A stretch of DNA of 64,000 nucleotides from Dongia_B sp964406155 (GCA_964406155.1 CAYOQR010000014.1:1-64000); one strand, 5' to 3'; counted from the stretch's first letter, positions 34,528 through 44,194 are shown. The notes: generated by a model not told the origin, from the letters alone. Numbers and translations are program-made.

Positions 34528-35283
34528 TCAGTGACTCATATGCACGGCGTCGTTGAGATAGATGCAAGTCAGGATGGCAAACACATAGGCCTGCAGGCAG
34601 GCGATCAGGAATTCCAGGCCGATGATGGCGCTGATCGCAGCCACCGGCACCAGACCGGCGACATAGAAACCAGCGAAGGCCAGCGGCAGGACGAAGCTGC
34701 CGAGCACCACCAGCATGACGTGGCCGGCGACCATATTGGCGAACAGTCGGACCGACAGCGACATCGGGCGGATGAAGTAGGAGATGACCTCGATCGGTAT
34801 CATCAGCGGCAGCAGCCAGACCGGCGCGCCCTTGGGAACGAAGAAGGAGAGGAAATGCAGGCCATGGCGGGCGAAGCCGATGATCGTCACGATGATGAAG
34901 ACCATCATTGCCAAGGCGAAGGTGACAATGATGTGGCTGGTGACGGTGAAGGAACCCGGCAGCATGCCGAAGAGGTTACAGAACAGCACGAACATGAAGA
35001 TCGAGAACACCCAGGGGAAGTACTTCCGCCCCTCGTTGCCGACATTCTCTTTCAGCATGTTGGCGATAAAATCGTAGAGGAATTCAACCAGGGCCTGCCA
35101 GCGACCGGGAACCACGGCCTGCTTGCGGATGCCGATCAGCATGAACAGCGTGATCGCCGCGACGGCGATGAACATCCAGAGAGCAGAATTGTTGAAGGAG
35201 ACGTCGTGGCCGCCGATATAAAGGTCGCCGCCGACATGGGTGATTTTGAACTGCTCAAGTGGGCTGTGATGCTCTGACGCCAC
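34528..35283 (-). CDS. atpB: ATP synthase F0 subunit a
   Basis: Subunit a provides the proton channels beside the c ring. The 251-residue protein has the essential arginine in MSLSVRLFANMVAGH and several membrane helices. The frame is open to a TTG at 35307, but GTG 35283 gives the family start MASEHHSPLEQF and has GGGG 8 bases before it. Confidence 0.94.
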   Translation of the reverse strand: MASEHHSPLEQFKITHVGGDLYIGGHDVSFNNSALWMFIAVAAITLFMLIGIRKQAVVPGRWQALVEFLYDFIANMLKENVGNEGRKYFPWVFSIFMFVLFCNLFGMLPGSFTVTSHIIVTFALAMMVFIIVTIIGFARHGLHFLSFFVPKGAPVWLLPLMIPIEVISYFIRPMSLSVRLFANMVAGHVMLVVLGSFVLPLAFAGFYVAGLVPVAAISAIIGLEFLIACLQAYVFAILTCIYLNDAVHMSH

Positions 35284-35385
35284 GATGCCGACCCCATTCC
35301 CTTTCAAGGGCCATCGGCCCCGGTTATCCGATCCAGACCAAGCGCAAGGCCGGTCCGGCCGCTGAATTCTTTCAAGCCTACTCGT

Positions 35386-35697
35386 TCAATCCTGGCGCCG
35401 CTGGAGATCCCTGGCGGTGCGCATGACATTCGAGATACCAGCCCCGAGCCCCAGGAACATGAGGATGATCATGAACCAGGGCTTGGTACCGAGCCACAGG
35501 TCGATCAACCAACCGATACCCAGGCCGGCAACGATGCCGATGACCAGCTCCAGGCTCATTCGCATCCCGAGAGCGGTCATTCTGCTGTTACCGGCAGATT
35601 GCTGCTCCTGTTCACCGGAACCGCTGTCGACCCGCTCGCGTGCTGCTTTCAGCCGCGCGCCGAGCTCTTCCAGCTTTTCCGGGTTGTTCTCGGTCAT
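35386..35697 (-). CDS. atpI: ATP synthase accessory protein AtpI
   Basis: A 103-residue protein with two membrane helices (ELVIGIVAGLGIGWLIDLWL and FMIILMFLGLGAGISNVM) and the family's N-terminal helical region. AtpI assists c-ring assembly or Mg uptake in other bacteria. ATG 35697 has GAGG 8 bases upstream. It is the first gene of the F0 operon, behind a strong promoter. Confidence 0.9.
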   Translation of the reverse strand: MTENNPEKLEELGARLKAARERVDSGSGEQEQQSAGNSRMTALGMRMSLELVIGIVAGLGIGWLIDLWLGTKPWFMIILMFLGLGAGISNVMRTARDLQRRQD

Positions 35698-35769
35698 CTG
35701 CGAAACCTCGAGACATCCCCTTGGCAAACGCCACCCCACGCCACCCCTCAGCAACGCGCAGGCGCGCGA

Positions 35770-35798
35770 AACATACGGTTGGCCCTGACTCCTGTCAA
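35770..35798 (-). promoter_or_regulatory. Near-consensus sigma70 promoter of the atp operon
   Basis: On the minus strand a perfect -35 TTGACA (35793-35798), a 17-base spacer and TATGTT (35770-35775) give initiation near 35763, about 65 bases before atpI. It is the best promoter match in the window. Confidence 0.8.
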
Positions 35799-35928
35799 GT
35801 TGATTCCCGGAAAACTAACTATCTGAAAACGCTAACAAAAAGGCGTTTTGTCGCACCCAAAAAGGGGTGGGATTAAGGGCGCCGGGCCGGATGATCCGGC
35901 TCATCTCAAGGGGATAGCGGGCTTTTCC

Positions 35929-35966
35929 GCTCTCAGGTCGAAACGGGATCGTTCCGGCCTGAGAGC
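35929..35966. terminator. 17-bp hairpin downstream of smc
   Basis: Arms 35929-35945 and 35950-35966 pair over 17 positions with one GU and one mismatch, loop GGAT. It starts 9 bases beyond the smc stop codon. There is no T-tract on either strand, but its stability suggests a 3'-end or barrier role. Confidence 0.5.
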
Positions 35967-35974
35967 CGGATGTC

Positions 35975-38900
35975 TTAGCTCGCGGCCTTCAATTCCTCGA
36001 CCTGCTGCAGGTCGACGGAAACGAGCTGGGAGATGCCGCGTTCGATCATGGTGACGCCGAACAGCCGGTCCATGCGGGCCATGGTCAGGCGGTGATGGGT
36101 GATCGTCAGGAAGCGGGTCGAGGTACGCTTCGCCAGGGTCTGGACCAAGTTGCAGAAGCGTTCCACGTTGGCGTCGTCGAGCGGGGCGTCGACCTCGTCC
36201 AGCACGCAGATCGGCGCCGGATTGACCATGAACACGGCGAAAAGCAAGGCGAGGGCGGTCAGGGCCTGCTCGCCGCCCGAGAGCAGCGACATGACCTGCA
36301 GGCGCTTGCCCGGCGGACTGGCGAGGATTTCCAGGCCGGCTTCCAACGGATCTTCCGCTTCGGTCAGCTTCAGATGGGCCTTGCCGCCGCCGAAGAGGTC
36401 GGTGAACAGGCTCTCGAAATGGCCGTTAACCAGTTCGAAGGCGGCCAGCAGGCGCTCGCGGCCTTCGCGGTTCAGGCTGTTGATGCCTTGGCGCAGGCGG
36501 GAGATGGCGTTAATCAGGTCCGATTTCTCGGTCTGCATGCCGGTCAATTGCTGGTCGAGCTCGGTCGATTCGGCTTCGGCGCGCAAGTTGACCGGCCCGA
36601 TATTCTCCCGTTCGCGGCTCAGGCGGTGCAGGCGCTGCTCGGTTTCGCCGCGATCGGGCAGTGGCTCGCCGGGTTCCAACTCGGCCATGCCCAGCACTTC
36701 CTCGGGCGAACATTCCAGCTTTTCGCGGATCCGCTCGGTCAGGGTCTGATAGGCCTCGTCCGCCTGGGCGATGGCCGCCTCGGCACGCACCTTGAATTCG
36801 CGCGCTTCGACCAGCTTGCCTTCCTCGCCCTTCAGGTTGCGGTCGGCGGCAGAGAGGGCTGCTTCCGCTTCGGCCAGGGTATCGGCCGCCTGCTGGCGGT
36901 TGACCGTCGCCGTCTCGATCAAATCGAGCAGGCTCATCTTCTGCTCGGCGATCTGCTCGGGCAGCATCGCCAAACGTTCGACTTCCTCGATGATGTGTTC
37001 GCGGCGCTGGCCATAGGTGTCGAGCTGACGCTGCGCATTGGCGGCGCGGTTCTGCCAGCCATCGACGTCGCGGGCGATCGAGAGCAGGCGCTGCTGGCGC
37101 TGGTCCGCCTCGCGGCGCAGCCTTTCATCGGTGGCGCGGTATTCGACCAGCTTGCTGCGGCGCTCGGCCAGCAGGGGCCGCAATTCGGCGACCCGCACCT
37201 GCGCCGCCTGCAGATCCGGCAGATTGAGGATTTCGTCTTCCGCCGCCGCCTGTTCCATGGCGGCTTCGCTGATATCGCCTTCGACCGACTGGGCCTGCTG
37301 GTCCAGGGCTTCGCGGCGCGAGCTGAGGCGCGACAGGGTCTGCTCCGCCCGGCTCAACTGCTCGCGCGCCTGGCGGGCAACGTTATAGGCATTCTGCAGC
37401 GTCTGGCGACTGGCCTGTTCGCGGCTGGTGAGCTCGGCAACCGCAGTTTTGGCCGCGTCATAGGCTTCCTGGGCCATCAGCCAGGTCAGCTCGCTGTCTT
37501 CCAGCTCAACTTGCAGATCGGCGAGACGGTTCTTCTGCTTCATGCGCTGTACGGCGGCGGTCGGCGTGCCAGTGGCGACGCTGAGGCCGTCCCAGCGCAC
37601 CATGGCGCCATCGCGCGTCACCAAGCGCTGGCCCTGGGCCAATTGCGACATGAGGTTCCGGGCAGTGGCTTCATCCGCCACCACGCCGATCTGGCTGAGG
37701 CGCCGCAGCAGGGCGGCGGGGCCGGTGACATGCTGCGCCATCGCCTCGACGCCGGCGGGCAGAGCCGGGGCATTCGGATCGGCCGGCAGGTCGCGCCAGT
37801 GGACAGGCGCGCCTTCGGTCAGCGAGGCCTGGAGATCGTCGCCGAGGGCGGCACCAAGCGCGGCTTCATAGCCGCTGGCAACCTGCAGGGAATCGACGAC
37901 CGGCGGCCACATATCGGATTCGGCATTGGCCAGCAGATTGGTCAGCGCATCGATCTCGGCGCGCAGCCGGGCGCGCAAGGCCTCGGTGGTCTGCAGCTCG
38001 CCGCGCAACTGCGCTTCGCGCTCGGCGGCAGCGCTACGGCTGCCTTCCAGATCGGCGACCGCCTGCTGCGCCTGTTCCAGCTCCATCTCGGCCTGGCCGG
38101 CGGCATCGCGGGCGGCCAGCATCTCGATATCGTTGTCGATCTCGGCCGCGAGGCGTTCCTTTTCCAGGGCCACTTCGGAGGCGCGCATGCGCAGGCGGTC
38201 GAGGCGCACCGAGATGTCGCTGAGGCGGCGCTGCAGGGCCGACTGGCGGGCTTCGCCACTGGCCACATCCTGGGTCAGGCCCGAGAGCTCGGTCTCGCAT
38301 TCCTCCACATCGGCCGTGGCGCTGGTGACGGCGCGGGCGGATTCCTCGGTCAGCGCCGCTTCGCTGGCGGCGATCTCCTCCAGCTCGGCGCGCTCCAGCA
38401 TGAGCTGTTCCTGGGCTTGGACCGCGTCCTCGGCCAGGGCCTTCTCGCGCGCCGTGTCGTTCTCGATGTCACGCAACTGGCGGTCGGCATCGGCGCGGGC
38501 GCCGGCGATGCGCTGCTCTTCCTGGTCGAGCTGGGCGCGGGCGATGGTGAGGCGCTGCAATTCGGCGGCGGCTTCCGCTTCCGTCCGGCGCAGATCGGGC
38601 AGGGCAAGTGCCGCTTCGCTCTGCTGGGTGGCGGCGATCACCGCCGAGCTGGTCAGCGAGACGACGGCATGTTCGGAGGCGGCCAGTGCCTGTTCGGCGG
38701 TTGCCCGGCGCTGCGAGGCGTCAGTCCATTGCAGATGGAAGAGGACGGCTTCGGCGCGGCGGATCTGGTCGTTCAGGTTGCGATAGCGCGACGCCTGCCG
38801 TGCCTGTTTCTTCAAACCCGAGAGCTGGCTTTCCAGGGTGACGATGACGTCGTCGAGGCGGGCCAGATTGGCTTCCGCCGCCTTCAAGCGCAATTCGGCC

Positions 38901-39439
38901 TCATGGCGCCGGGAATGCAGGCCGGTGATGCCGGCCGCTTCTTCCAGCAGGCCGCGACGGTCGGTCGGCTTGGCATTGATGATGGCGCCGATGCGGCCTT
39001 GGCTGACCAAGGCCGTGGACTGGGCGCCGGTCGCGGCATCGGCGAAAAGCAGTTGCACGTCGCGGGCGCGGGCATCCTTGCCGTTGACCTTGTAGCTTGA
39101 GCCCTCGCCGCGATCGATGCGGCGGGAGATTTCCAACTCATCGCTGTCGTTGAACTGCGCCGGTACCTTGCGGTCGCTGTTGTCGAGGCAGATCGTCACT
39201 TCGGCGACGTTGCGGGCGGGACGGTTGGCGCTGCCGCCGAAAATGACGTCGTCCATTTCGCTGCCGCGCATGCGCTTGGCCGAGGTTTCGCCCATGGCCC
39301 AGCGAAGCGCTTCCACCAGATTGGATTTGCCGCAGCCATTGGGTCCGACGATGCCGGTCATGCCCGGCTGGATGAGCAGCTCGGTATGGTCCACGAAGGA
39401 CTTGAAGCCATGCAGTCGAAGTTTATTGAAATGAACCAA
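35975..39439 (-). CDS. smc: Chromosome segregation protein SMC
   Basis: The 1154-residue ATPase compacts and segregates chromosomes. Walker A GPNGCGKSN spans residues 32-40; two long coiled coils flank a hinge near residues 490-640; the C-terminal signature LLSGGEQALTALALLFAV and Walker B CVLDEVDAPLDD complete the head. The start is TTG at 39439; no other start fits the conserved first residues FNKLRLHGFKSF. It follows the DsbA-like gene by 66 bases. Confidence 0.97.
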   Translation of the reverse strand: MVHFNKLRLHGFKSFVDHTELLIQPGMTGIVGPNGCGKSNLVEALRWAMGETSAKRMRGSEMDDVIFGGSANRPARNVAEVTICLDNSDRKVPAQFNDSDELEISRRIDRGEGSSYKVNGKDARARDVQLLFADAATGAQSTALVSQGRIGAIINAKPTDRRGLLEEAAGITGLHSRRHEAELRLKAAEANLARLDDVIVTLESQLSGLKKQARQASRYRNLNDQIRRAEAVLFHLQWTDASQRRATAEQALAASEHAVVSLTSSAVIAATQQSEAALALPDLRRTEAEAAAELQRLTIARAQLDQEEQRIAGARADADRQLRDIENDTAREKALAEDAVQAQEQLMLERAELEEIAASEAALTEESARAVTSATADVEECETELSGLTQDVASGEARQSALQRRLSDISVRLDRLRMRASEVALEKERLAAEIDNDIEMLAARDAAGQAEMELEQAQQAVADLEGSRSAAAEREAQLRGELQTTEALRARLRAEIDALTNLLANAESDMWPPVVDSLQVASGYEAALGAALGDDLQASLTEGAPVHWRDLPADPNAPALPAGVEAMAQHVTGPAALLRRLSQIGVVADEATARNLMSQLAQGQRLVTRDGAMVRWDGLSVATGTPTAAVQRMKQKNRLADLQVELEDSELTWLMAQEAYDAAKTAVAELTSREQASRQTLQNAYNVARQAREQLSRAEQTLSRLSSRREALDQQAQSVEGDISEAAMEQAAAEDEILNLPDLQAAQVRVAELRPLLAERRSKLVEYRATDERLRREADQRQQRLLSIARDVDGWQNRAANAQRQLDTYGQRREHIIEEVERLAMLPEQIAEQKMSLLDLIETATVNRQQAADTLAEAEAALSAADRNLKGEEGKLVEAREFKVRAEAAIAQADEAYQTLTERIREKLECSPEEVLGMAELEPGEPLPDRGETEQRLHRLSRERENIGPVNLRAEAESTELDQQLTGMQTEKSDLINAISRLRQGINSLNREGRERLLAAFELVNGHFESLFTDLFGGGKAHLKLTEAEDPLEAGLEILASPPGKRLQVMSLLSGGEQALTALALLFAVFMVNPAPICVLDEVDAPLDDANVERFCNLVQTLAKRTSTRFLTITHHRLTMARMDRLFGVTMIERGISQLVSVDLQQVEELKAAS

Positions 39440-39505
39440 GGCTCGCTATTCCCGTCTCGATGTCCGCACTCGCCGGTTATGCCGGCGCCGCCGAATACGC
39501 CGTCC

Positions 39506-40165
39506 TTACTTGGCCTTCGCCAGTTCGGCGTCGATCACGCTCTGAAACACGCTGAAATCCCGCGCCCCTTCCAGCTTCTGATCGTTGATCAGGAAGGTCG
39601 GGGTGGAATTGATCTGGTACTTCTCCTCGGCATCCTTGCGCGAGTTGATGATCTTCTGCTGCATGGTTTGATCCTGCAGGCATTGATTGAACTTCGTCTC
39701 GTCGATACCGGCGGTCTTGGCGATGTTCATCAGCGGCGGGATCGAATCCTCGACCAGCCAGGTTTCCTGGGACTTGAAGAGCATGTCGGTCATGGTGAGG
39801 AAACCGTCTTGCGGCAGGCAATGGGCCAGCAGCGAGGCCTGCAGTGCCGGCTTGTTCAGCGGATAGTCGCGCAGCACCAGCTTCACCTTGCCGGTATCGA
39901 TATAGGCTTTCTTGACCTGCGGCAGGATGTCTTCGGCGAAATGGGCGCAATGCGGGCAGCTCAGCGAATAATATTCGATCATCTGCACCGGCGCCTTGGG
40001 ATCGCCGACAATGATGTCGTCGGGGCTGAGCTGCGGCACTTCGGCGATCTTGGTCGTGTCGATCGCCTGCGCCACGGTGGGCTTCGGCCAGAACTGCCAG
40101 GCCGCCAGCGCGGCGATGACGACAGCGACAACGACTGCCAGGGCAACCAGAACCTTCTTGCTCAC
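39506..40165 (-). CDS. DsbA-family periplasmic thiol oxidoreductase
   Basis: A 219-residue thioredoxin-fold protein with one N-terminal membrane helix and the catalytic CPHC in YYSLSCPHCAHF; the cis-proline region is INSTPTFLIN. It probably introduces disulfides into exported proteins. GTG 40165 has AAAGGTG 5 bases before it; a longer in-frame start at 40213 is less likely. The order DUF721-dsbA-smc is common in alphaproteobacteria. Confidence 0.92.
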   Translation of the reverse strand: MSKKVLVALAVVVAVVIAALAAWQFWPKPTVAQAIDTTKIAEVPQLSPDDIIVGDPKAPVQMIEYYSLSCPHCAHFAEDILPQVKKAYIDTGKVKLVLRDYPLNKPALQASLLAHCLPQDGFLTMTDMLFKSQETWLVEDSIPPLMNIAKTAGIDETKFNQCLQDQTMQQKIINSRKDAEEKYQINSTPTFLINDQKLEGARDFSVFQSVIDAELAKAK

Positions 40166-40392
40166 TTTTACACCTTTGTTACATCGCCAGCGGTTACGTC
40201 GGGGCCCGGCCATATGGATGCGTCATCCCGCCTCGCAGCCTAAACGGCCCGCCGGACACAATCCCACCCTGCCCGGTTTTGGCAGGATTCGGGGGGCGGT
40301 GCAAGCTTGGGCCGGCATGGCCGGTTATGCGGGCGGGGCCGGTTTTTACGAGTCATTCCGGCGGGTTAGGGATTCCGCCGAGTCGCGGCGAA

Positions 40393-41001
40393 TCAGCGCG
40401 GCGGGCCGCTTTTGCCACGTCGCTGGATGGCTTGGCCGAGTCGCCTGAGCACATCCTTGAGATCGCCATCGGCCAGGTTGGCGAGGGTTGCCTCGGTTGC
40501 CGCTTCCTCGGCTTGGGTCAAGGGCGGCGGGGCCGGCTTGGGGCGCGGGCGCCGTGACCGGATGGTGCCCTGGACGATCTGCAACCGGGCGATGGCACGA
40601 TAGCCGAAATAGCCGTTGATGCGTTCCAGGAGATACGGCGTCTGGTGCTGCACCTCGAGCGCCAGGGCGCCAATGCAGCGCAGGGTGAGGGTACCGTCCC
40701 GTCTTTCGCCCTTGGGGAAGCGCAATTTGTCCGGCTGGCAGCCGCGGGCGAGATCGGGGCCGGCGATTTCGGCCCAATGGGTGAGGAGGCCGGCTTCGGC
40801 GAAGCCACGGCTGCCCAACGCCGCCTTGGTGATGGCGGGGATTTCCGCGGCCAGGGCAGCGAAGCCGCCGCGCCGGGCGGTCTTCGGCCAGTCGGTGCGT
40901 CGACCGACAGCTTTGTCAGCCGGCTCGCCAGGCTGTTGCGAAGGCCGTTTCGGGGGCCGTTCTGCGGACCGGGGTGGCGTGTTTTTCGGATTTGTCGTCA
41001 T
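40393..41001 (-). CDS. DUF721 (DciA-like) protein
   Basis: The 202-residue protein has the DUF721 core HWAEIAGPDLARGCQPDKL with the later LTLRCIGALALEVQHQTPYL. DUF721 includes DciA, the helicase-operating factor of bacteria lacking DnaC. The flanks are proline- and arginine-rich and disordered. It is divergent from mutY across a 47-base gap. Whether this copy acts as DciA is an inference from family. Confidence 0.85.
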   Translation of the reverse strand: MTTNPKNTPPRSAERPPKRPSQQPGEPADKAVGRRTDWPKTARRGGFAALAAEIPAITKAALGSRGFAEAGLLTHWAEIAGPDLARGCQPDKLRFPKGERRDGTLTLRCIGALALEVQHQTPYLLERINGYFGYRAIARLQIVQGTIRSRRPRPKPAPPPLTQAEEAATEATLANLADGDLKDVLRRLGQAIQRRGKSGPPR

Positions 41002-41048
41002 CTTGCGGCAAGTCTATGGTGCGGCCCGCGATCGAAACAAGTCACAGC

Positions 41049-42173
41049 ATGTCAGCCCGGCGCCCCAAATCAGCATCCCAGATGACAGCTACTCAGACGA
41101 CTGGGCCCGCAGCGAACCTGCCGGTAGCCGCCCTGCCGGCGGAGTTGCTCGCCTGGTACGACCGGCATCGCCGGGTCATGCCCTGGCGCAGCCTGCCCGG
41201 CGAGCGGCCCGATCCCTATCACGTCTGGCTCTCCGAAGTCATGCTGCAGCAGACCACGGTGGCGACGGTCAAAGGCTATTTCGAGGCCTTTCTCGCCCGC
41301 TGGCCCCGGATCGAGGATCTGGCGGCGGCCGATCTCGACCAGGTGCTGACCGCTTGGGCCGGGCTCGGCTATTACGCCCGGGCGCGAAACCTGCACCGCT
41401 GTGCCCAGGCTGTCGCCGCCCGGGGCGGGCGGTTTCCCGAGACCGAGGCCGGCTTGCTCGATCTGCCGGGGATCGGCCCCTATACTGCCGCCGCCATCGC
41501 CGCCATCGCCTTCGACCAGCCGGCAACCATCCTCGACGGCAATGTTGAACGGGTGATCAGCCGCATGTACCGGGTGGCGACACCCCTGCCGAAGGCGAAG
41601 GAGGAACTGCGTGCTTTGGCGGCCACGCTGACGCCGCGGACACGTCCCGGCGACTATGCCCAGGCGATCATGGATCTTGGCGCTACCATCTGCACGCCGA
41701 CCCGGCCGAAATGTGCGCTCTGCCCCTGGCGGCCGGCCTGCGCCGCTTTCGCCGCCGGCGATGCCGAGACCTATCCGCGCAAGGCGCCGAAGGCGGTCCG
41801 TCCGGTACGCCACGGCATCGCTTTCTGGATGGTCAACAACAAGGGCGAGGTGGCCCTGCGCCGGCGCCCGGAAAAGGGCCTGCTCGGCGGCATGATGGAA
41901 ATTCCCTCGACCGACTGGCGGGCCGAAACCTGGGCACCGGCGGAAGCGCTGGCCGCCATACCTGTCGCCGCCGATTGGCAGGCGCTGGATGGCGAGGTGC
42001 GGCATGTCTTCACCCATTTCGAATTGCGGCTGGGGGTGCGACGGGCCCGGCTCGACAAGGCGGCCGGCCTCAAGGCCGGGGCGGATCTGATCTGGGTGGC
42101 GCTGGATCGTCTCTCGGACTACGCGCTTCCCACCGTCATGCGCAAGATCGTCGATCTCGCCCTGAAGTCTTAA
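41049..42173 (+). CDS. mutY: Adenine DNA glycosylase MutY
   Basis: MutY removes adenine opposite 8-oxoguanine. The 374-residue enzyme has the helix-hairpin-helix LPGIGPYTAAAIAAIAF, catalytic aspartate in LDGNVERVISR, and an iron-sulfur loop with four cysteines spaced C-x6-C-x2-C-x5-C. A C-terminal NUDIX-like domain for 8-oxoguanine recognition follows. ATG 41049 is used; ATG 41082 is possible. Confidence 0.96.
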   Translation: MSARRPKSASQMTATQTTGPAANLPVAALPAELLAWYDRHRRVMPWRSLPGERPDPYHVWLSEVMLQQTTVATVKGYFEAFLARWPRIEDLAAADLDQVLTAWAGLGYYARARNLHRCAQAVAARGGRFPETEAGLLDLPGIGPYTAAAIAAIAFDQPATILDGNVERVISRMYRVATPLPKAKEELRALAATLTPRTRPGDYAQAIMDLGATICTPTRPKCALCPWRPACAAFAAGDAETYPRKAPKAVRPVRHGIAFWMVNNKGEVALRRRPEKGLLGGMMEIPSTDWRAETWAPAEALAAIPVAADWQALDGEVRHVFTHFELRLGVRRARLDKAAGLKAGADLIWVALDRLSDYALPTVMRKIVDLALKS

Positions 42174-42189
42174 ATCGGCAGAACCCCGA

Positions 42190-42843
42190 TCAGGATTGCC
42201 GTTTGGCGGCGGCGAGGAAGACGCCGAGGCCGATCATGGTGAGGCCGGAGGCCTGCGACAGCCGCCGCTGGAAACCGCGATGGCGCCGGAGATAGCGGCC
42301 GAGCGGCGCCGAGACGGCGACGATGACGACGTCGGCCAGCGTGTTCAGCGTGACGGAAATGATGCCGAGCAGAATGAGCCGGGGTGCGAGCGGGGCGGCA
42401 TCCAGCACGACGAATTGCGGCAGCAGGGCGAGGAAGAACAAGGCGGTCTTCGGGTTGAGGACCTCGGTCAGAAACCCGTCGCGCAGCACGCGCAGGAAGG
42501 TGCGGTGGGCGGGGCGGCCGGGCAGGGCCGCCGCCAGCAGGTCGTCGCCTTCCGCCCTGGCGCTCAGCAGGTTGCGGATGCCGAGATAGACGAGATAGCC
42601 GGCGCCGACCCATTTCAGGACCGTGAAGGCGGAAGCCGAGGTCGCCAGGATGACCGAGAGGCCGAAAGCGGCGGCGATTACATGGACAAGACCGCCGAGC
42701 CCGGTACCGACGGAGGAGAGGAGCCCGTCGCGGCTGCCCGATTGCAGGCTGCGCGCCAGCACATAGAGCATGCCGGGACCGGGGATCGCCGCCAGGACAA
42801 TCGCCGCGACCAGAAACGCTTCCCAGTGGATGCCGGTGAACAT
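42190..42843 (-). CDS. LysE family amino acid exporter
   Basis: A 217-residue transporter with six predicted helices, beginning in the LysE/RhtB manner (AAIVLAAIPGPGMLYVL) and with GYLVYLGIRNL. Substrates of this family include lysine, homoserine and threonine; the specific one is unknown. It converges with mutY over 16 bases and lies after the ccrM terminator. Confidence 0.92.
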   Translation of the reverse strand: MFTGIHWEAFLVAAIVLAAIPGPGMLYVLARSLQSGSRDGLLSSVGTGLGGLVHVIAAAFGLSVILATSASAFTVLKWVGAGYLVYLGIRNLLSARAEGDDLLAAALPGRPAHRTFLRVLRDGFLTEVLNPKTALFFLALLPQFVVLDAAPLAPRLILLGIISVTLNTLADVVIVAVSAPLGRYLRRHRGFQRRLSQASGLTMIGLGVFLAAAKRQS

Positions 42844-42940
42844 TGTGCCTTGCTCCTCTTCGTTCGGGTCGCATCATCGATCGAAGGCAGGCCTTTTGAC
42901 AGGACCGGTTCCGCCGCCGCGAGCCATCCACTTTGCGCTG

Positions 42941-42979
42941 AAAAAAAGATGCCCGGCTGGTCTGACGACCGGCCGGGCA
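42941..42979 (-). terminator. Rho-independent terminator of ccrM
   Basis: TGCCCGGCTGGTC and GACCGGCCGGGCA form a 13-bp stem with one GU, loop TGAC on the plus strand. Read on the minus strand it is followed by a run of seven T (42941-42947). It lies 35 bases beyond the ccrM stop. Confidence 0.9.
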
Positions 42980-43013
42980 GTTCAGGCACCTAACTGAAAA
43001 GAAATGGGGCCGA

Positions 43014-44117
43014 TCAGTGCAACTCCGCGCGCAACTGCTGCCGCAGGTAATCGATCGGCAGCAATTGCCCCTCGCGCTGTATGCACCAGAACTGCCAGCC
43101 GTTGCAGGCGGGCGCGCCCTGAACCGCGGCGCCGACCTGATGGATCGAGCCGCGATGATCGGCGGAAATCAACGTGCCGTCGGCCCGCACCTTGGCGGTC
43201 CAGCGGCCATTCATGCTGTGCAGCACCTCGCCCGGCGGCAGCAGGCCGCGTTCGATCAGCCAGCCGAAGGGGATGCGCGGCTCCTCGCGCTTGGAGGGCG
43301 TGTGCAGCAGGCTCGGATCCTCGACCGGCTGGACGGCGGCGATGCGCTTCTGGGCAAGGGCGATGTAATTTTCGTCGCGCTCCAGGCCGATCCAGCGGCG
43401 GCCCAGGCGCTTGGCGACGGCGCCGGTGGTGCCGCTGCCGAAGAAGGGATCGAGCACCACGTCGCCCGGCTTGGTCGAGGCCATGATGACCCGGTGCAAC
43501 AGGGATTCCGGCTTTTGCGTCGGATGGCCCTTATTGCCTTGCTCGTCCTTCAGGCGCTCATTGCCGGTGCAGATCGGCAGCAGCCAGTCACTGCGCATCT
43601 GCAGATCGTCGTTCAACGCCTTCATGGATTCGTAGTTGAACTGGTGGCGGCTGTCCTTCGACTTGGCGCACCAGATCATCGTCTCATGGGCGTTGGTGAA
43701 GCGCCGGCCGCGGAAATTCGGCATCGGGTTGGTCTTGCGCCAGACCACGTCGTTCAGCATCCAGTAGCCGAGATCCTGCAGCTTGGCGCCGACCCGGAAG
43801 ATGTTGTGGTAGGAGCCGATCACCCAGATCGTGCCGTCATCCTTGAGGATGCGGCGGGCGGCCTTGAGCCAGGCCTGGGTGAAGGCATCGTAGGTCGCGA
43901 AATCGGCGAACTTGTCCCAGTCGTCATCGACCGCATCGACCTTCGTATTGTTCGGCCGATGCAACTCTCCCTCGAGTTGCAGATTGTATGGCGGGTCGGC
44001 AAAAATCATGTCGACCGACTTCTCCGGCAGGGCATTCATGGCGGCGATACAGTCGCCGCGCAGGATGCTGTCCAGCGGGAGTGATTTGAGTTCGGATTTC
44101 GGCTGCTTCGTTTTCAT
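43014..44117 (-). CDS. ccrM: Cell-cycle DNA adenine methyltransferase CcrM (GANTC)
   Basis: CcrM methylates adenine in GANTC once per cell cycle and couples replication to transcription. The 367-residue protein is a beta-class enzyme: catalytic DPPY at residues 41-44, AdoMet motif LDPFFGSGTTGAVA near the middle, and the CcrM-specific C-terminal domain ending ACNGWQFWCIQREGQLLPID. It lies 55 bases after rnhB. Four GANTC sites crowd its upstream region, which suggests self-control. Confidence 0.97.
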   Translation of the reverse strand: MKTKQPKSELKSLPLDSILRGDCIAAMNALPEKSVDMIFADPPYNLQLEGELHRPNNTKVDAVDDDWDKFADFATYDAFTQAWLKAARRILKDDGTIWVIGSYHNIFRVGAKLQDLGYWMLNDVVWRKTNPMPNFRGRRFTNAHETMIWCAKSKDSRHQFNYESMKALNDDLQMRSDWLLPICTGNERLKDEQGNKGHPTQKPESLLHRVIMASTKPGDVVLDPFFGSGTTGAVAKRLGRRWIGLERDENYIALAQKRIAAVQPVEDPSLLHTPSKREEPRIPFGWLIERGLLPPGEVLHSMNGRWTAKVRADGTLISADHRGSIHQVGAAVQGAPACNGWQFWCIQREGQLLPIDYLRQQLRAELH

Positions 44118-44124
44118 GCGCCTG

Positions 44125-44194
44125 ATCCTGAGTCAGGCGACTCGGCAAGTCAAGCGTAAAAAATGATATGACTCAGTCTGTTATGCTAAGACTC
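44125..44194 (-). promoter_or_regulatory. GANTC cluster in the ccrM upstream region
   Basis: GANTC sites occur at 44130-44134, 44139-44143, 44170-44174 and 44190-44194. Two fall between a candidate -35 TTGACT (44148-44153) and a weak -10 CAGGAT (44125-44130). CcrM methylation could therefore affect its own promoter, as known in Caulobacter. The promoter call is weak; the sites are certain. Confidence 0.55.

Noticed and set aside
36092..39100. 1000-residue plus-strand open frame opposite smc
   Set aside because: Antisense to smc, low-complexity Gly/Gln/Arg composition and no domain. It results from GC-rich codon bias.
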